DNA from: Streptomyces canus
GTDB taxonomy: Bacteria; Actinomycetota; Actinomycetes; Streptomycetales; Streptomycetaceae
Direction of reading: 5' to 3'
Length of the DNA stretch: 64,000 bases
NCBI RefSeq assembly: GCF_041435015.1
Contig: NZ_CP107989.1
Location: 3,162,001-3,226,000, forward strand
Positions 52,451 to 62,277 of this stretch are shown piece by piece. Each line of letters opens with the position of its first letter. Position 1 is the stretch's first letter. A program made the translations under genes and the position numbers. Under the pieces are notes generated by a model that was not told the origin of the DNA, did not search any database, and saw nothing but the letters and a program-made list of their open reading frames with translations.

Positions 52451-52595
52451 CACTTGCTCCTGCGTGTCTTGAGTAGGCCCGGCTGCTGTTCCATGTGCGT
52501 GGGCGGCGGCCGGCTGCGTCGCGTCTTCTTCCTGCACGGTTCCCGACCGGCAGGACATTGTCCATCCCCCGGTCAGGGACCGGGTGTATCCCGGG

Positions 52596-53354
52596 TCAGT
52601 CCCGGCTGTCCTGGTCACCCACAAGCGTGCCGATCTTCTCACCCTTGACGGCGCGGGCGATATTGCCCTCCGCCAGGAGCTCGAACACCAGGATCGGAAG
52701 CTTGTTGTCGCGGCACAGCGTGACGGCGGTGGCGTCGGCGACCTTCAGGTCACGGGTGATGACCTCGCCGTATCCGAGGGCGTCGAACTTGACCGCGTCG
52801 GGGTTGGTCTTCGGGTCGGAGTCGTAGACCCCGTCCACGCCGTTCTTGCCCATGAGCAGCGCCTCGGCGTCGATCTCCAGGGCGCGCTGCGCGGCGGTGG
52901 TGTCGGTGGAGAAGTACGGCATGCCCATACCGGCGCCGAAGATGACCACGCGGCCCTTCTCCAGGTGGCGCACGGCACGCAGCGGGATGTAGGGCTCGGC
53001 GACCTGGCCCATGGTGATGGCGGTCTGCACCCGGCTGTCGATGCCCTCCTTCTCCAGGAAGTCCTGGAGGGCGAGGCAGTTCATCACGGTGCCGAGCATG
53101 CCCATGTAGTCCGAGCGGGCGCGGTCCATGCCGCGCTGCTGGAGTTCGGCACCGCGGAAGAAGTTGCCGCCACCGATGACGACGGCGATCTCGGCACCGT
53201 CCCGGACGACGGCGGCGATCTCACGGGCGATCTTGTGCACCACGTCGGGGTCCACACCCAGGCCCCCGCCACCGGCGAACGCCTCTCCGGACAGCTTCAG
53301 CAGAAACCGGCCGCGCACTTTGCCGTCGTCGCTCTTCTGGGCCTTGGTGGTCAT
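52596..53354 (-). CDS. pyrH: UMP kinase
   Basis: 252 residues. The amino-acid kinase fold has [22 protein letters not shown] and the nucleotide-binding [12 protein letters not shown]. It phosphorylates UMP to UDP as a homohexamer, allosterically controlled by GTP and UTP. GGCGGG precedes the ATG. It lies 145 bp ahead of frr on the same strand and probably shares the transcript. Confidence 0.96.
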   Translation of the reverse strand: MTTKAQKSDDGKVRGRFLLKLSGEAFAGGGGLGVDPDVVHKIAREIAAVVRDGAEIAVVIGGGNFFRGAELQQRGMDRARSDYMGMLGTVMNCLALQDFLEKEGIDSRVQTAITMGQVAEPYIPLRAVRHLEKGRVVIFGAGMGMPYFSTDTTAAQRALEIDAEALLMGKNGVDGVYDSDPKTNPDAVKFDALGYGEVITRDLKVADATAVTLCRDNKLPILVFELLAEGNIARAVKGEKIGTLVGDQDSRD

Positions 53355-53392
53355 GGGGATCCCGCCTCTTTCACCTGTTGCACATACGAAGA

Positions 53393-53442
53393 AGGCCACT
53401 GCCGGTGGGAACTGGTTCGCATCCCATGCGCGGCAATGGCCT
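53393..53442 (-). terminator. Hairpin between tsf and pyrH
   Basis: AGGCCACTGCCG (53393-53404) pairs with CGGCAATGGCCT (53431-53442) with one mismatch; a further TGGGA/TCCCA stem lies in the loop. It lies between the tsf stop and pyrH start in the transcribed direction, so it is either a tsf terminator or an attenuator in the pyrH leader. Confidence 0.6.
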
Positions 53443-53542
53443 CCTCGTCAGATCTGCTGTCGTCCGCCACGCGCGTGCGTGGCGGCGTACCGGACGACTG
53501 CTGACGACCCTATAGGGCCCGCGCGTCGCTCGCGGTACGGAC

Positions 53543-54379
53543 TCAGATGCCGACCTTGATGCGCGTGAAGCGCTTCAGGGTGACACCGGCCTCGTCCAGA
53601 ACCTTCTGGACCGACTTCTTGTTGTCGAGCGCGTACGGCTGACCGAGCAGCGTGGCGTCCTTGAAGAAACCGTTGAGGCGACCCTCGACGATCTTCGGCA
53701 GGGCGGCCTCGGGCTTGCCCTCGGCGCGGGTGGTCTCCTCGGCGACGCGACGCTCGGACTCGACGACCTCGGCCGGAACGTCCTCCTTGGAGAGGTACTT
53801 CGGCGCGAAGGCGGCGATGTGCTGGGCGACACCGCGGGCGACCTCGGCGTTGGGCTTGTCCAGCTCGACGAGGACACCGATCTGCGGGGGCAGGTCGGGC
53901 ATCGTGCGGTGCATGTACGCGGTCACGAAGCCGTCGGCGAACTGCGCGAAGCGGTCCAGGACGATCTTCTCGCCGAGGTTGGCGTTGGCCTCGTCCACGA
54001 ACGCCTGGACGGTCTTACCGGCCTCGATCTCAGAGGCGAGCAGGGCCTCCAGGTCGGCCGGGGAGGTCGCGGCGACGTGCTGCGCGATCTTGTCGGCGAC
54101 GGCCTGGAACTTCTCGCCCTTGGCGACGAAGTCCGTCTCGCACTTGAGCTCGACGAGGACGCCGGAGGAGTTGTCGTCGGCGATGATCGAGACCACGGCG
54201 CCGTTCTCGGCGGAGCGGCCCTCGCGCTTGGCGACGCCCTTCTGGCCCTTGATCCGGAGCGCCTCGACAGCCTTCTCGACGTCGCCCGCGGCCTCGTCCA
54301 GCGCCTTCTTGCAGTCCATCATGCCGGCGCCCGTGAGCTCACGGAGCTTCTTGACGTCGGCGGCGGTGTAGTTCGCCAT
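53543..54379 (-). CDS. tsf: Elongation factor Ts
   Basis: 278 residues with the N-terminal UBA-like region VKKLRELTGAGMMDCKKALDEA and the core domains that exchange GDP for GTP on EF-Tu. DEANANLGEKIVLDRF is present in the core region. Follows rpsB on the same strand, the common bacterial order. Confidence 0.97.
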   Translation of the reverse strand: MANYTAADVKKLRELTGAGMMDCKKALDEAAGDVEKAVEALRIKGQKGVAKREGRSAENGAVVSIIADDNSSGVLVELKCETDFVAKGEKFQAVADKIAQHVAATSPADLEALLASEIEAGKTVQAFVDEANANLGEKIVLDRFAQFADGFVTAYMHRTMPDLPPQIGVLVELDKPNAEVARGVAQHIAAFAPKYLSKEDVPAEVVESERRVAEETTRAEGKPEAALPKIVEGRLNGFFKDATLLGQPYALDNKKSVQKVLDEAGVTLKRFTRIKVGI

Positions 54380-54431
54380 GAGTCTGTGAATCTTTCTCGA
54401 AGTCTGGAAGATCGAAGATCTACGGGGTCTA

Positions 54432-54455
54432 CGGCCCCCATTCAGCCGGGGGCCG
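54432..54455 (-). terminator. Second hairpin in the rpsB-tsf spacer
   Basis: CGGCCCCC (54432-54439) pairs with GGGGGCCG (54448-54455) with an 8-base loop. It lies between rpsB and tsf. Confidence 0.6.
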
Positions 54456-54481
54456 CCGACTCTCCGCTGATCTACGGGTGA

Positions 54482-54518
54482 ACGGCGGGAGCGGAGTTCA
54501 TGCCCCCGCTCCCGCCGT
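54482..54518 (-). terminator. Hairpin directly after rpsB
   Basis: ACGGCGGGAGCGG (54482-54494) pairs with CCGCTCCCGCCGT (54506-54518), 13 perfect bp, starting 20 bp after the rpsB stop. It probably attenuates read-through into tsf. Confidence 0.8.
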
Positions 54519-54537
54519 CACCCCTGACGCTGACGGA

Positions 54538-55479
54538 TCAGGCCTGCTCGGCGTCCGCGGCCGGAGCGGCCTCGGCGGCGGGAGCCTCGGCAGCGGGCGC
54601 CTCGGCCGGGGTCTCGGCCTCGGCGGCGGGGGCCTCAGCAGCAGGAGCCTCGGTGGCCTCCGCGGCCGGAGCGGCCTCGGCGGCGGGAGCCTCCTCGGCC
54701 TTCTTCTCGCCACCCTCGAGCAGGTCGCGCTCCCACTCGGCGAGCGGCTCGCCCGCGGCCTTCTCGCCCTTGTCACCGGTGGCGACGCGAGAGCGGGAGA
54801 TGAGGCCCTCGGCGACCGCGTCCGCGATCACACGGGTGAGCAGGGTGACGGAGCGGATCGCGTCGTCGTTGCCCGGGATCTTGTAGTCGACCTCGTCGGG
54901 GTCGCAGTTGGTGTCGAGGATGGCGACGACCGGGATGTTGAGCTTCCGGGCCTCGCCGACCGCGATGTGCTCCTTCTTGGTGTCCACGATCCAGACGGCG
55001 CTGGGCACCTTCTGCATCTCGCGGATACCACCGAGGGTCTTCTCCAGCTTGGCCTTCTCGCGCGAGAGCACGAGAAGCTCCTTCTTGGTCAGACCCGACG
55101 CGGCGACGTCCTCGAAGTCGATCTGCTCGAGCTCCTTGAGGCGCTGCAGACGCTTGTAGACGGTCGAGAAGTTGGTGAGCATGCCGCCCAGCCAGCGCTG
55201 GTTGACGTAGGGCATGCCGACGCGGGTGGCCTGCTCGGCGATGGCCTCCTGCGCCTGCTTCTTCGTGCCGACGAACATGACCGTGCCGCCGTGGGCGACG
55301 GTCTCCTTGACGAACTCGTAGGCGCGGTCGATGTACGACAGCGACTGGAGCAGGTCGATGATGTAGATGCCGTTGCGCTCCGTGAAGATGAACCGCTTCA
55401 TCTTCGGGTTCCAACGACGGGTCTGGTGACCGAAGTGGACGCCGCTTTCCAGCAGCTCCCGCATCGTGACGACGGCCAT
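54538..55479 (-). CDS. rpsB: 30S ribosomal protein S2
   Basis: 313 residues; the core of about 250 residues (start [25 protein letters not shown]) is standard. The last 55-60 residues are a low-complexity AE/AP repeat (APAAEA) absent from most bacteria but usual in streptomycetes. AAGGAG precedes the ATG. The 272-bp region upstream, shared with the divergent M23 peptidase, must hold the rpsB promoter and a leader that could carry S2 autoregulation; TACACT near 55650 is a possible -10 on the minus strand. Confidence 0.97.
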   Translation of the reverse strand: MAVVTMRELLESGVHFGHQTRRWNPKMKRFIFTERNGIYIIDLLQSLSYIDRAYEFVKETVAHGGTVMFVGTKKQAQEAIAEQATRVGMPYVNQRWLGGMLTNFSTVYKRLQRLKELEQIDFEDVAASGLTKKELLVLSREKAKLEKTLGGIREMQKVPSAVWIVDTKKEHIAVGEARKLNIPVVAILDTNCDPDEVDYKIPGNDDAIRSVTLLTRVIADAVAEGLISRSRVATGDKGEKAAGEPLAEWERDLLEGGEKKAEEAPAAEAAPAAEATEAPAAEAPAAEAETPAEAPAAEAPAAEAAPAADAEQA

Positions 55480-55751
55480 GGCCGTTCTCCTTGGTGTTCT
55501 CGGTTGTGCCGCGCGCGCCGGATGGCACTCGCGCCTGACGCCCGCGATGCGCCTTGCCACTAGGGACCGAGAGGCGCTGACACCGGCTGTGTGAGGGCCT
55601 GATGTCGGGGCGTGCGAAGTCGACCCGGTGACCCGGATCGCCAGAAGAAGTGTACGGGACCCGCGAGGTACCGGGTGACGCCGCTGTCCACAACCCGGGA
55701 GTAGTCCACAGGTCCCGGCCGTGACCGGGGCGGGTGCGGGACGGTTTCCGC

Positions 55752-56324
55752 ATGCGAGCGAAGCGATACGGGCGATGCGGTACATGGCTGGTGCTGGGGA
55801 TTCTGCTGCTGTTGACGGCGCCGACACCCCGGCCCCGGCCGCCCCTTCTCACCCCGACGGCCACGGACACGGCGGTCCCGGCGATCGGCCGCGCCTGGCC
55901 CGTGGGCGCCCGCCCGACGGTTCTGCGTGGCTGGGAGCCCCCGGCGACGGTGTACGGCCGCGGCCACCGGGGCGTGGACCTGGCGGCCCCTCCCGGAAGC
56001 CCGGTACGGGCGGTGGCGCCGGGCCGGGTGGCCTTCGCGGGGCGGGTGGCGGGGAGGGGTGTGGTCTCGGTGGAACTGACAGGGACGGATCTTCGAACGA
56101 CCTACGAGCCGGTGACGGCGTCGGTGGAGAAGGGCGCCGAGGTGGCGGCGGGCGAGGTGGTGGGCACGGTCGAACCGACGGGCTCCCACTGCACGACCAC
56201 CTGCGTGCACTGGGGCTTACGGAGGGGCGAGACCTACCTGGATCCGCTGTCCCTGCTCCCACCATGGCTGCTGCGCAGGGGTCCCTCGAGACTGCTCCCG
56301 GTACTGGACGTCCCCCTGCCCTGA
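55752..56324 (+). CDS. M23-family peptidase (murein hydrolase-type)
   Basis: 190 residues from ATG 55752. It has an N-terminal signal anchor/signal peptide, then the LytM core: [21 protein letters not shown] with the Zn-ligand HxxxD, and CVHWGLRRG for the third ligand; only one His of the usual HxH is present. Secreted LytM proteins cleave peptidoglycan stem peptides or act as activators when ligands are missing. It is divergent from rpsB and convergent with TetR. Confidence 0.86.
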   Translation: MRAKRYGRCGTWLVLGILLLLTAPTPRPRPPLLTPTATDTAVPAIGRAWPVGARPTVLRGWEPPATVYGRGHRGVDLAAPPGSPVRAVAPGRVAFAGRVAGRGVVSVELTGTDLRTTYEPVTASVEKGAEVAAGEVVGTVEPTGSHCTTTCVHWGLRRGETYLDPLSLLPPWLLRRGPSRLLPVLDVPLP

Positions 56325-56393
56325 CTGCGGGCAGCAGCCGCTCGGCCGGCTCCCCCTCAGGCGCGGGCAGGCGAAACGCACGCCCACCCGGCG

Positions 56394-56984
56394 TCAGCCC
56401 CGCACACCCCGCAGCGCCATGGAAACCGCGGCCTCGGTGATCACGGACGGCTCCTCCGCGGCCCCGAGCTCGATCCTCCGCACAGCCGCGTCCACGACCC
56501 CCTGCACCAACATCGCCGCCAGCCGAGGCTGTTCATGCCCCATCTCGCCGAGCGCCTCGACGATCATCGCCACCAGCCCCCCGTGCGCCGCCCGGATCTT
56601 CTCCCGGGCCCCCGCGTCCAGCTCACTCGCGGAGATGGCCACCACGGCCCGGTGCCGCCGATCCCCCACCAGCGCCAGCTGCTGCCGCACATACGCCTCG
56701 ACCCTGACCTCGGGGCCCTCCGCCGCGGCCATCGCCGCCGAGACCTCCGCGGCCCAGACGGGGAAGTCGACCGCGCACAGTTCCTCGACCACGGCGGCCC
56801 GCGACCGGAAGTACTCGTACACGGACGATCGCGCGAGCCCCGTCCGCTCGGCGAGAGCCGGGAAGGTCAGCGCCTCCGTCCCACCCTCGGACAGCAACGA
56901 CCGAGCCGCGTCCAGCAGGGCGGCTCGCTGCATCGACCGGTGCTCGGCCACGGAGGCCGCTCGAATCCTTGGCACGTCAACCAC
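56394..56984 (-). CDS. TetR-family transcriptional regulator
   Basis: 196 residues from GTG 56984 (further GTGs at 56975 and upstream possible). The N-terminal helix-turn-helix is LTFPALAERTGLARSSVYEYFRSR. The ligand domain is helical with no recognisable family signature. No clear ribosome site; the GTG sits in CGTACAGTGG, so a leaderless transcript is possible. It is between whiG and the M23 gene, a conserved streptomycete position. Confidence 0.88.
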   Translation of the reverse strand: MVDVPRIRAASVAEHRSMQRAALLDAARSLLSEGGTEALTFPALAERTGLARSSVYEYFRSRAAVVEELCAVDFPVWAAEVSAAMAAAEGPEVRVEAYVRQQLALVGDRRHRAVVAISASELDAGAREKIRAAHGGLVAMIVEALGEMGHEQPRLAAMLVQGVVDAAVRRIELGAAEEPSVITEAAVSMALRGVRG

Positions 56985-57056
56985 TGTACGGACGCACCAC
57001 TGCGGACGGGAGTCACTCCACCCCACCGGCCGTGACCGAGAGACCGTCGGGCCAGG

Positions 57057-57899
57057 TCAGCGACCGAAGCCGGCCAGCTTCGCCCTCAGTTGCAGCACGG
57101 ACTTGGTGTGGATCTGGCTGACCCGGCTCTCGGTCACCCCCAGCACGTTCCCGATCTCCGCGAGGGTGAGCCCCTCGTAGTAGTACAGGGTGACGACGGT
57201 CTTCTCGCGCTCGGGCAGCGTGTTGATGGCCCGCGCCAGGAACCGTCTGAGCTCCCGGTCCTCGGCGACCTCCACGGGATTGTCCGCGGCGGTGTCCTCC
57301 AGGGTGTCCATGAGGCTCAGCCGGTCGCCGCCCTCGCCACCGACATGCAGCAACTCCTCCAGCGCCACCACGTTGGCCAGCGACAACTGGCTGAAGACCG
57401 CATGGAGATCGTCCACCGCGATCCCCAGCTCGCCGGCGACCTCCCCCTCCGTGGGCGTCCGCCTGAGCCGCGCCTCCAGCGTCGCGTACGCCCGCTCGAC
57501 GTTGCGCGCCTTCTGCCGCACGGACCGGGGAATCCAGTCCAGCGCCCGCAGTTCGTCGATCATCGCGCCCCGGATCCGGGTGATCGCGTACGTCTCGAAC
57601 TTGATCTCCCGGTCGATGTCGAACTTCTCGATCGCGTCGATGAGTCCGAAGACCCCCGAGGACACGAAGTCCGCCTGCTCGACATTGGGCGGCAGCCCGA
57701 CGCTCACCCGCCCGGCCACGTACTTCACGAGCGGCGAGTAGTGCAGGATCAGCTGCTCGCGCAGCCGCTCGTCTCCCGTCGCCTTGTACGACCGCCACAG
57801 CTCGTCGAGCGTCGAGGGAGCGGGCGGCCGCACGCTGCCACCGCCACGGGCGGCTGGGGGGATCGCCGCCCGGTCGGACCCGGAAGTGTGCTGGGGCAT
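57057..57899 (-). CDS. whiG: Sporulation sigma factor WhiG (FliA/sigma-28 type)
   Basis: 280 residues. Region 2 ([41 protein letters not shown], with the FliA motif), region 3 and region 4 ([27 protein letters not shown]) are full length. This is the sigma factor that commits aerial hyphae to sporulation in streptomycetes, directing whiH and whiI transcription; its activity is limited by RsiG and c-di-GMP. AAGG lies six bases before the ATG. The 243-bp gap to dprA holds its promoter. Confidence 0.96.
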   Translation of the reverse strand: MPQHTSGSDRAAIPPAARGGGSVRPPAPSTLDELWRSYKATGDERLREQLILHYSPLVKYVAGRVSVGLPPNVEQADFVSSGVFGLIDAIEKFDIDREIKFETYAITRIRGAMIDELRALDWIPRSVRQKARNVERAYATLEARLRRTPTEGEVAGELGIAVDDLHAVFSQLSLANVVALEELLHVGGEGGDRLSLMDTLEDTAADNPVEVAEDRELRRFLARAINTLPEREKTVVTLYYYEGLTLAEIGNVLGVTESRVSQIHTKSVLQLRAKLAGFGR

Positions 57900-58142
57900 T
57901 CGTCGCCTTGTGCCGTTCTGCCGTGAAGTACGCGATGTACATGAAGTGCGTCGGAATCCCCGTGAGCGTAGCGTGACTGAAGAGTCGCAGTGCGCAAACA
58001 ACGTGGCCGAGTGCATGCGCAGATGCGTTCCGCCGACCGCTCGCCCGGGGCACGGGCATCACCCTGTGTGATCACCGGAACGCTCCAACTGCGGGAAACC
58101 GCAAGGGCTTCGGGCTTCGCCCGGACGGCCGAACACGCTCGG

Positions 58143-59300
58143 TCAACACGGGCCGCGACCACCCCGGACGGAGATCATCGCCTGGCGTGTCAACTTCCAG
58201 CTGTCGCCGTGTCGTTCGACGTAACCAAGTGAACGGAGTTCGTACAGTCTCGCGATGGCGTCGTCCCGCGTCGTCTGCGCACCGCGCGCGATCTCCTCCG
58301 CACCGGCCTCCCGTCGACCGGGCAGCGCGGACAGCACCCTCCGTGCCGCCGGGTCCAGCAGATCGCGCGGCAGCACGGGCCCGCGCCGGTCCGGCGCCAG
58401 CTCCCCCATGTCGCCGACCAGCTCCACGACTTCCGCCGCGTCCGTGACCAGCGCGGCATCCCCGCGCAGCAGCTCGTGCACTCCGGCCGACAGGCTGCTG
58501 GTGGCAGGCCCGGGCACTCCCATCGTGTGACGGCCCAACCGCTGTGCCGCACGGGCGGTGACCAGCGAGCCGCTGCGGTGGGCGGCCTCGACGACCACCG
58601 TGCCCCGGGTGAGGGCGGCGATCACTCTGTTGCGCAGCACGAATCTGCTGGGCGTCGGATGATCGCCGGGCGGCAACTCGCCGATCACCAGACCCTGTTC
58701 CGCGATCCTGGTGATCAACTGGGTGTGTCCGCGCGGATAGGGCCGGTCGACCCCGCAGGCCAGGACGGCCACGGTGGCGCCCCCTGCGCCGAGAGCACCG
58801 CGATGCGCGGCGCCGTCGACCCCGTACGCCCCGCCGGACACGACGACCCAGCCGCGCTCGGCGAGCCCGGTGCCGAGGGTGGCCGCCATGTGAGCCCCGT
58901 ACTCGGTGCAGGCACGGGCTCCCACGAGGGCGACGGACCTCAACGCCCACATCCGCAGACTGGGCAGCCCCCGCACCCACAGTCCGATCGGCCGCGCGTC
59001 TGCGAGATCGTCTAGCTGCCCCGGCCACTCGGCGCTGCCGGGAACGACGAAGCGCGCACCGGCCGCGTACGCGACGGCGAGATCCCGGCGGGGCTCGGCC
59101 ACCCGCGCCCGGGCCCGCAAACCGCTCCACCGTTTCTCACTCACCCCGGGCAACGGCTCCCCGGACCCCCGCAACCGCGAGGCCACCTCCGCCACACCCC
59201 ACTCCCGGAGCCACCGCCCGCCGACCTCGTCCCCGGGCTCGACGACCCGAGCGAGGAAGACCCGGTCGAGCAGCTCGCCGTCGGGTTCGTCGCCGGTCAC
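58143..59300 (-). CDS. dprA: DNA-processing protein DprA
   Basis: 385 residues from GTG 59300, overlapping the ComM stop (GTGA). The Rossmann core with VVVSGGAYGVDGAAHRGAL and ATVAVLACGVDRPYP is clear; it binds single-stranded DNA and loads RecA. A C-terminal winged-helix segment is present (AIARLYELRSLGYVERHGDSW). Confidence 0.94.
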   Translation of the reverse strand: MTGDEPDGELLDRVFLARVVEPGDEVGGRWLREWGVAEVASRLRGSGEPLPGVSEKRWSGLRARARVAEPRRDLAVAYAAGARFVVPGSAEWPGQLDDLADARPIGLWVRGLPSLRMWALRSVALVGARACTEYGAHMAATLGTGLAERGWVVVSGGAYGVDGAAHRGALGAGGATVAVLACGVDRPYPRGHTQLITRIAEQGLVIGELPPGDHPTPSRFVLRNRVIAALTRGTVVVEAAHRSGSLVTARAAQRLGRHTMGVPGPATSSLSAGVHELLRGDAALVTDAAEVVELVGDMGELAPDRRGPVLPRDLLDPAARRVLSALPGRREAGAEEIARGAQTTRDDAIARLYELRSLGYVERHGDSWKLTRQAMISVRGGRGPC

Positions 59301-60922
59301 GCCGGCGCCCCGATGGCCATGGGCACTCCCCGGGGCACTCCGGTGCGCAGTTGCAGCGCCAGGGCGACGTCCGTCGCGTCCGGTCGGTCGTGTCCCGAGA
59401 GGTCCGCGACCGTCCAGGCGACACGCAGGACGCGGTCGAGCCCCCGGGCGGTCAGGACGCCCCGCTCCAGATTGCGCTCGGCCTCGTCCATCGCCCCCGA
59501 CATGGCGTGCCAGCGGCTTCGCAGCTCACGCCCGGGTACGTCGCTGTTGGTCCGCCACGGGGTGCCGGCGAAGCGCAGCGCCGCCCGTTCCCTGGCGGCC
59601 CGCACCCGGTCGGCGACCACGGCGGTCGACTCGCCCCGGGCACCGCGTCCGGCAAGCTGGTCACGTGTGACCCGGTCCACCTGCACCCGCAGGTCGACCC
59701 GGTCGAGCAGCGGGCCGGAGAGCCGGGCCTGGTAGCGCCGGATCGCCGAGGGCGGACACTCGCAGAAGTCGTCGGTCTGCGAGAAGCGACCGCAGGGGCA
59801 CGGATTCGCCGCGAGCACCATCAGGAACCTCGCCGGAAACCGCACCACGCCCGCGCTGCGCGCGATCACCACGTGCCCCGCCTCCAGCGGCTGCCGCAGC
59901 GCGTCGAGGGCCTGGGTGTTGAACTCGGGTGTCTCGTCCAGAAAGAGGACGCCTCGATGAGACAGCGACACCGCCCCGGGACGGGCGATACCGGGTCCGC
60001 CGCCGACGAGGGCCTGCATGGTGGCCGAGTGGTGCGGAGCGCAGTAGGGGGCGACATCGATCAGGGGCTTGCCCGGCGGCAGCAGACCCGCCACCGAGTG
60101 CACCGCCGTCACCTCGAGCGACTCCTCCCGGGCCAGCCGGGGCAGGATCGCGGGCAGCCGCTCCGCGAGCATCGTCTTGCCCGCGCCGGGCGGGCCCTCC
60201 AGGAACAGGTGATGTCCACCGGCCGCCGCCACCTCCACCGCGGTCCGCGCCGAGATCTGACCGACGACGTCGGCCAGGTCGTGGCCGTGGTCCTGCTGCG
60301 CGGCTCCGGAGCTGTGCATGCCGGTGGCGGCGCCCGTACCCGGCACGCGCAGGCCGGCCAGCAGCGGATCGGGGCGGCCCGGCTCGTCGGGTTGCTCGTC
60401 GGGCACCGGCTCGTCCGCGAGGACCGCGATCAGCTGCCGCAGGGTGCGCACGCCGAGCACGGAGACCCCGGGCACCAGCGAAGCCTCGGCGGCGGCGCAC
60501 TCCGGCACCACGACCTGCTCGTAGCCGGCGTCCGCGGCGGCCAGTACCGCGGGCAGGATGCCCCGAACGGGCCGCACCCGACCGTCCAGCCCCAGCTCTC
60601 CGATCATCACGATGTCGGCGAGCACGCGCGGGTCGATCCGCTCGGAGGCACCCAGCACGGCACACGCGACGGCGAGGTCGAATCCCGAACCCGCCTTCGG
60701 CACGGATGCCGGACTGAGCCCCACCGTGAGCTTCTTCTGGGGCCATTCACCGCCCGAGTTCACGACGGCCGCCCGAACCCGGTCCCGGCTCTCCGTCAGG
60801 CTCTTGTCCGGCAGCCCCACCAGTGTGAACGCCGCCACCCCGGGCTCCAGGTCCGCCTGGACCTCGACCACGACTCCCTCGACGCCCACCAGCGCCACCG
60901 AGCACGTACGAGCGAAACCCAT
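59297..60922 (-). CDS. comM: YifB/ComM-family magnesium chelatase-like AAA ATPase
   Basis: 541 residues. N-terminal Lon-like domain (about 1-180), Walker A GPPGAGKTML near 263, Walker B VLFLDETPEF and sensor motifs, with a Zn-binding loop NPCPCGRFSQTDDFCECPPS. The family drives branch migration during natural transformation and recombination. It overlaps dprA by 4 bp. Confidence 0.93.
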   Translation of the reverse strand: MGFARTCSVALVGVEGVVVEVQADLEPGVAAFTLVGLPDKSLTESRDRVRAAVVNSGGEWPQKKLTVGLSPASVPKAGSGFDLAVACAVLGASERIDPRVLADIVMIGELGLDGRVRPVRGILPAVLAAADAGYEQVVVPECAAAEASLVPGVSVLGVRTLRQLIAVLADEPVPDEQPDEPGRPDPLLAGLRVPGTGAATGMHSSGAAQQDHGHDLADVVGQISARTAVEVAAAGGHHLFLEGPPGAGKTMLAERLPAILPRLAREESLEVTAVHSVAGLLPPGKPLIDVAPYCAPHHSATMQALVGGGPGIARPGAVSLSHRGVLFLDETPEFNTQALDALRQPLEAGHVVIARSAGVVRFPARFLMVLAANPCPCGRFSQTDDFCECPPSAIRRYQARLSGPLLDRVDLRVQVDRVTRDQLAGRGARGESTAVVADRVRAARERAALRFAGTPWRTNSDVPGRELRSRWHAMSGAMDEAERNLERGVLTARGLDRVLRVAWTVADLSGHDRPDATDVALALQLRTGVPRGVPMAIGAPA

Positions 60923-60923
60923 C

Positions 60924-61286
60924 TCAGGCCACCCCCTGCGCATGCTCGACCAGGGGCGCGCCGCGCTGTGGCAGGACCACACCCACCAGGTCGATGCGGA
61001 CGCCTCCCGGTGGGGCGCCTCCGTGGGCGTGGATCCAGCAGGCGGCGAGGCCCCGCAGGCGCTCCGCCTTCTCGGGGGTCACCGCGGCCATGGGGTGCTC
61101 GAAGGCGCCCGCCCGCCGTGTCTTGACCTCGCAGACGACCAGGACCTCGCCGTCCCGCGCCACGATGTCGATCTCACCCGTCCTGCCACAGCGCCAGTTG
61201 CGCTCCAGGACCGTCATCCCGGCCTCGGTCAGCCGCCTCGCGGCCAGACTCTCGCCGTACTTGCCGAGTGCACTGCGTGCGTTCAT
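60924..61286 (-). CDS. YraN (UPF0102)-family endonuclease-like protein
   Basis: 120 residues from ATG 61286, with GGAGGTGG upstream. The nuclease core is visible: [34 protein letters not shown] and VCEVKTRR, the E-x-D-x-E-x-K residues. It is one base from comM. The role of the family is not established. Confidence 0.9.
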   Translation of the reverse strand: MNARSALGKYGESLAARRLTEAGMTVLERNWRCGRTGEIDIVARDGEVLVVCEVKTRRAGAFEHPMAAVTPEKAERLRGLAACWIHAHGGAPPGGVRIDLVGVVLPQRGAPLVEHAQGVA

Positions 61287-61387
61287 GTCGGCACCACCTC
61301 CGGCGCCAACGATCACGCAAACCCGTCCACCGAGTTGATCTTGGTGGACTACTCACCGGTTGTGGAAAACCTGGTCACCCACAAGGG

Positions 61388-61696
61388 TCACCCGCCGGGC
61401 AACTCCAGGTCGCTCTTGTTCAGCTCCTCGATGTTCACGTCCTTGAACGTCAACACCCGGACCTGTTTCACGAAGCGAGCCGGCCGATACATGTCCCACA
61501 CCCACGCATCCGCCATGGACACCTCGAAGAACACCTCACCCTGGACCGAGTGCACCTGCATCTCGTAGTCGTTGGTCAGGTAGAAGCGCCGCTCGGTCTC
61601 GATCACGTATTTGAACAGACCGACGACATCGCGGTACTCCCGGTAGAGCTTGAGCTCCATCTCGGTCTCGTACTTCTCGAGGTCCTCGGCGCTCAT
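61388..61696 (-). CDS. DUF2469-family protein
   Basis: 102 residues: MSAEDLEKYETEMELKLYREYRD then FVKQVRVLTFKDVNIEELNK. It is highly acidic and conserved among actinobacteria, with no known function. No membrane segment. Confidence 0.92.
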   Translation of the reverse strand: MSAEDLEKYETEMELKLYREYRDVVGLFKYVIETERRFYLTNDYEMQVHSVQGEVFFEVSMADAWVWDMYRPARFVKQVRVLTFKDVNIEELNKSDLELPGG

Positions 61697-61752
61697 GGCA
61701 TGTTCCCCTTCAGCCGTGCGATCCCACCATTGTGCGCCAGTCCCGTCAGCCC

Positions 61753-62277
61753 CTAGACGATTTCGGTGTCCAGGGTCACGGGCCCGGCCGGGGGACCTTC
61801 GTCGAGCAGCCTGCGCAGCAGCTCGGCGAGTCTGGTCGGATACACCGTCTCATGTGCCTGGCTCAGTTCCTGACACGTCCACCAGCGCGCTCCGGCGACA
61901 CTGCGCCGCTCCAGCTCGGTCAGGGCCGTGGCCCGGGTGGCCGTCACCGTCGTACGGGCCAGGTAGTACCACTCGTCCTGGTCCCAGCGACGACCCGCGA
62001 ACGGGAACGAGCATGTCCGCCGCCAGAGCACCGGCCCGAGCTCCACCTCGGTGATGCCGGTCTCCTCGGCGAGTTCCCTCAGGGCGGCCTCTTCACGGGT
62101 CTCCTCGCCCTCCAGTCCGCCACCGGGCGTGAACCACCAGTCGTCGGCCGGATCGTCCGGCTCGTGACCGTGCAGCAGCAGAATGCGGTCCTCGGGGTCG
62201 AGCAGGACCACCCGGGCCACCTTGCGCAGTTCGCCTTCGGGCGAGTCGTCCTGCCCGGCCGACGCCTCAGCGGGCAC
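61753..62277 (-). CDS. NUDIX hydrolase
   Basis: 174 residues from GTG 62277. The Nudix box GGGLEGEETREEAALRELAEETGI matches Gx5Ex7REUxEExGU. It cleaves nucleoside diphosphates linked to other groups. Its start overlaps the signal peptidase gene by 11 bp. Confidence 0.92.
   Translation of the reverse strand: MPAEASAGQDDSPEGELRKVARVVLLDPEDRILLLHGHEPDDPADDWWFTPGGGLEGEETREEAALRELAEETGITEVELGPVLWRRTCSFPFAGRRWDQDEWYYLARTTVTATRATALTELERRSVAGARWWTCQELSQAHETVYPTRLAELLRRLLDEGPPAGPVTLDTEIV

Noticed and set aside
54540..54715. Repeat DNA at the rpsB 3' end as a separate repeat element
   Set aside because: It codes for the alanine/glutamate-rich tail of S2 in frame.
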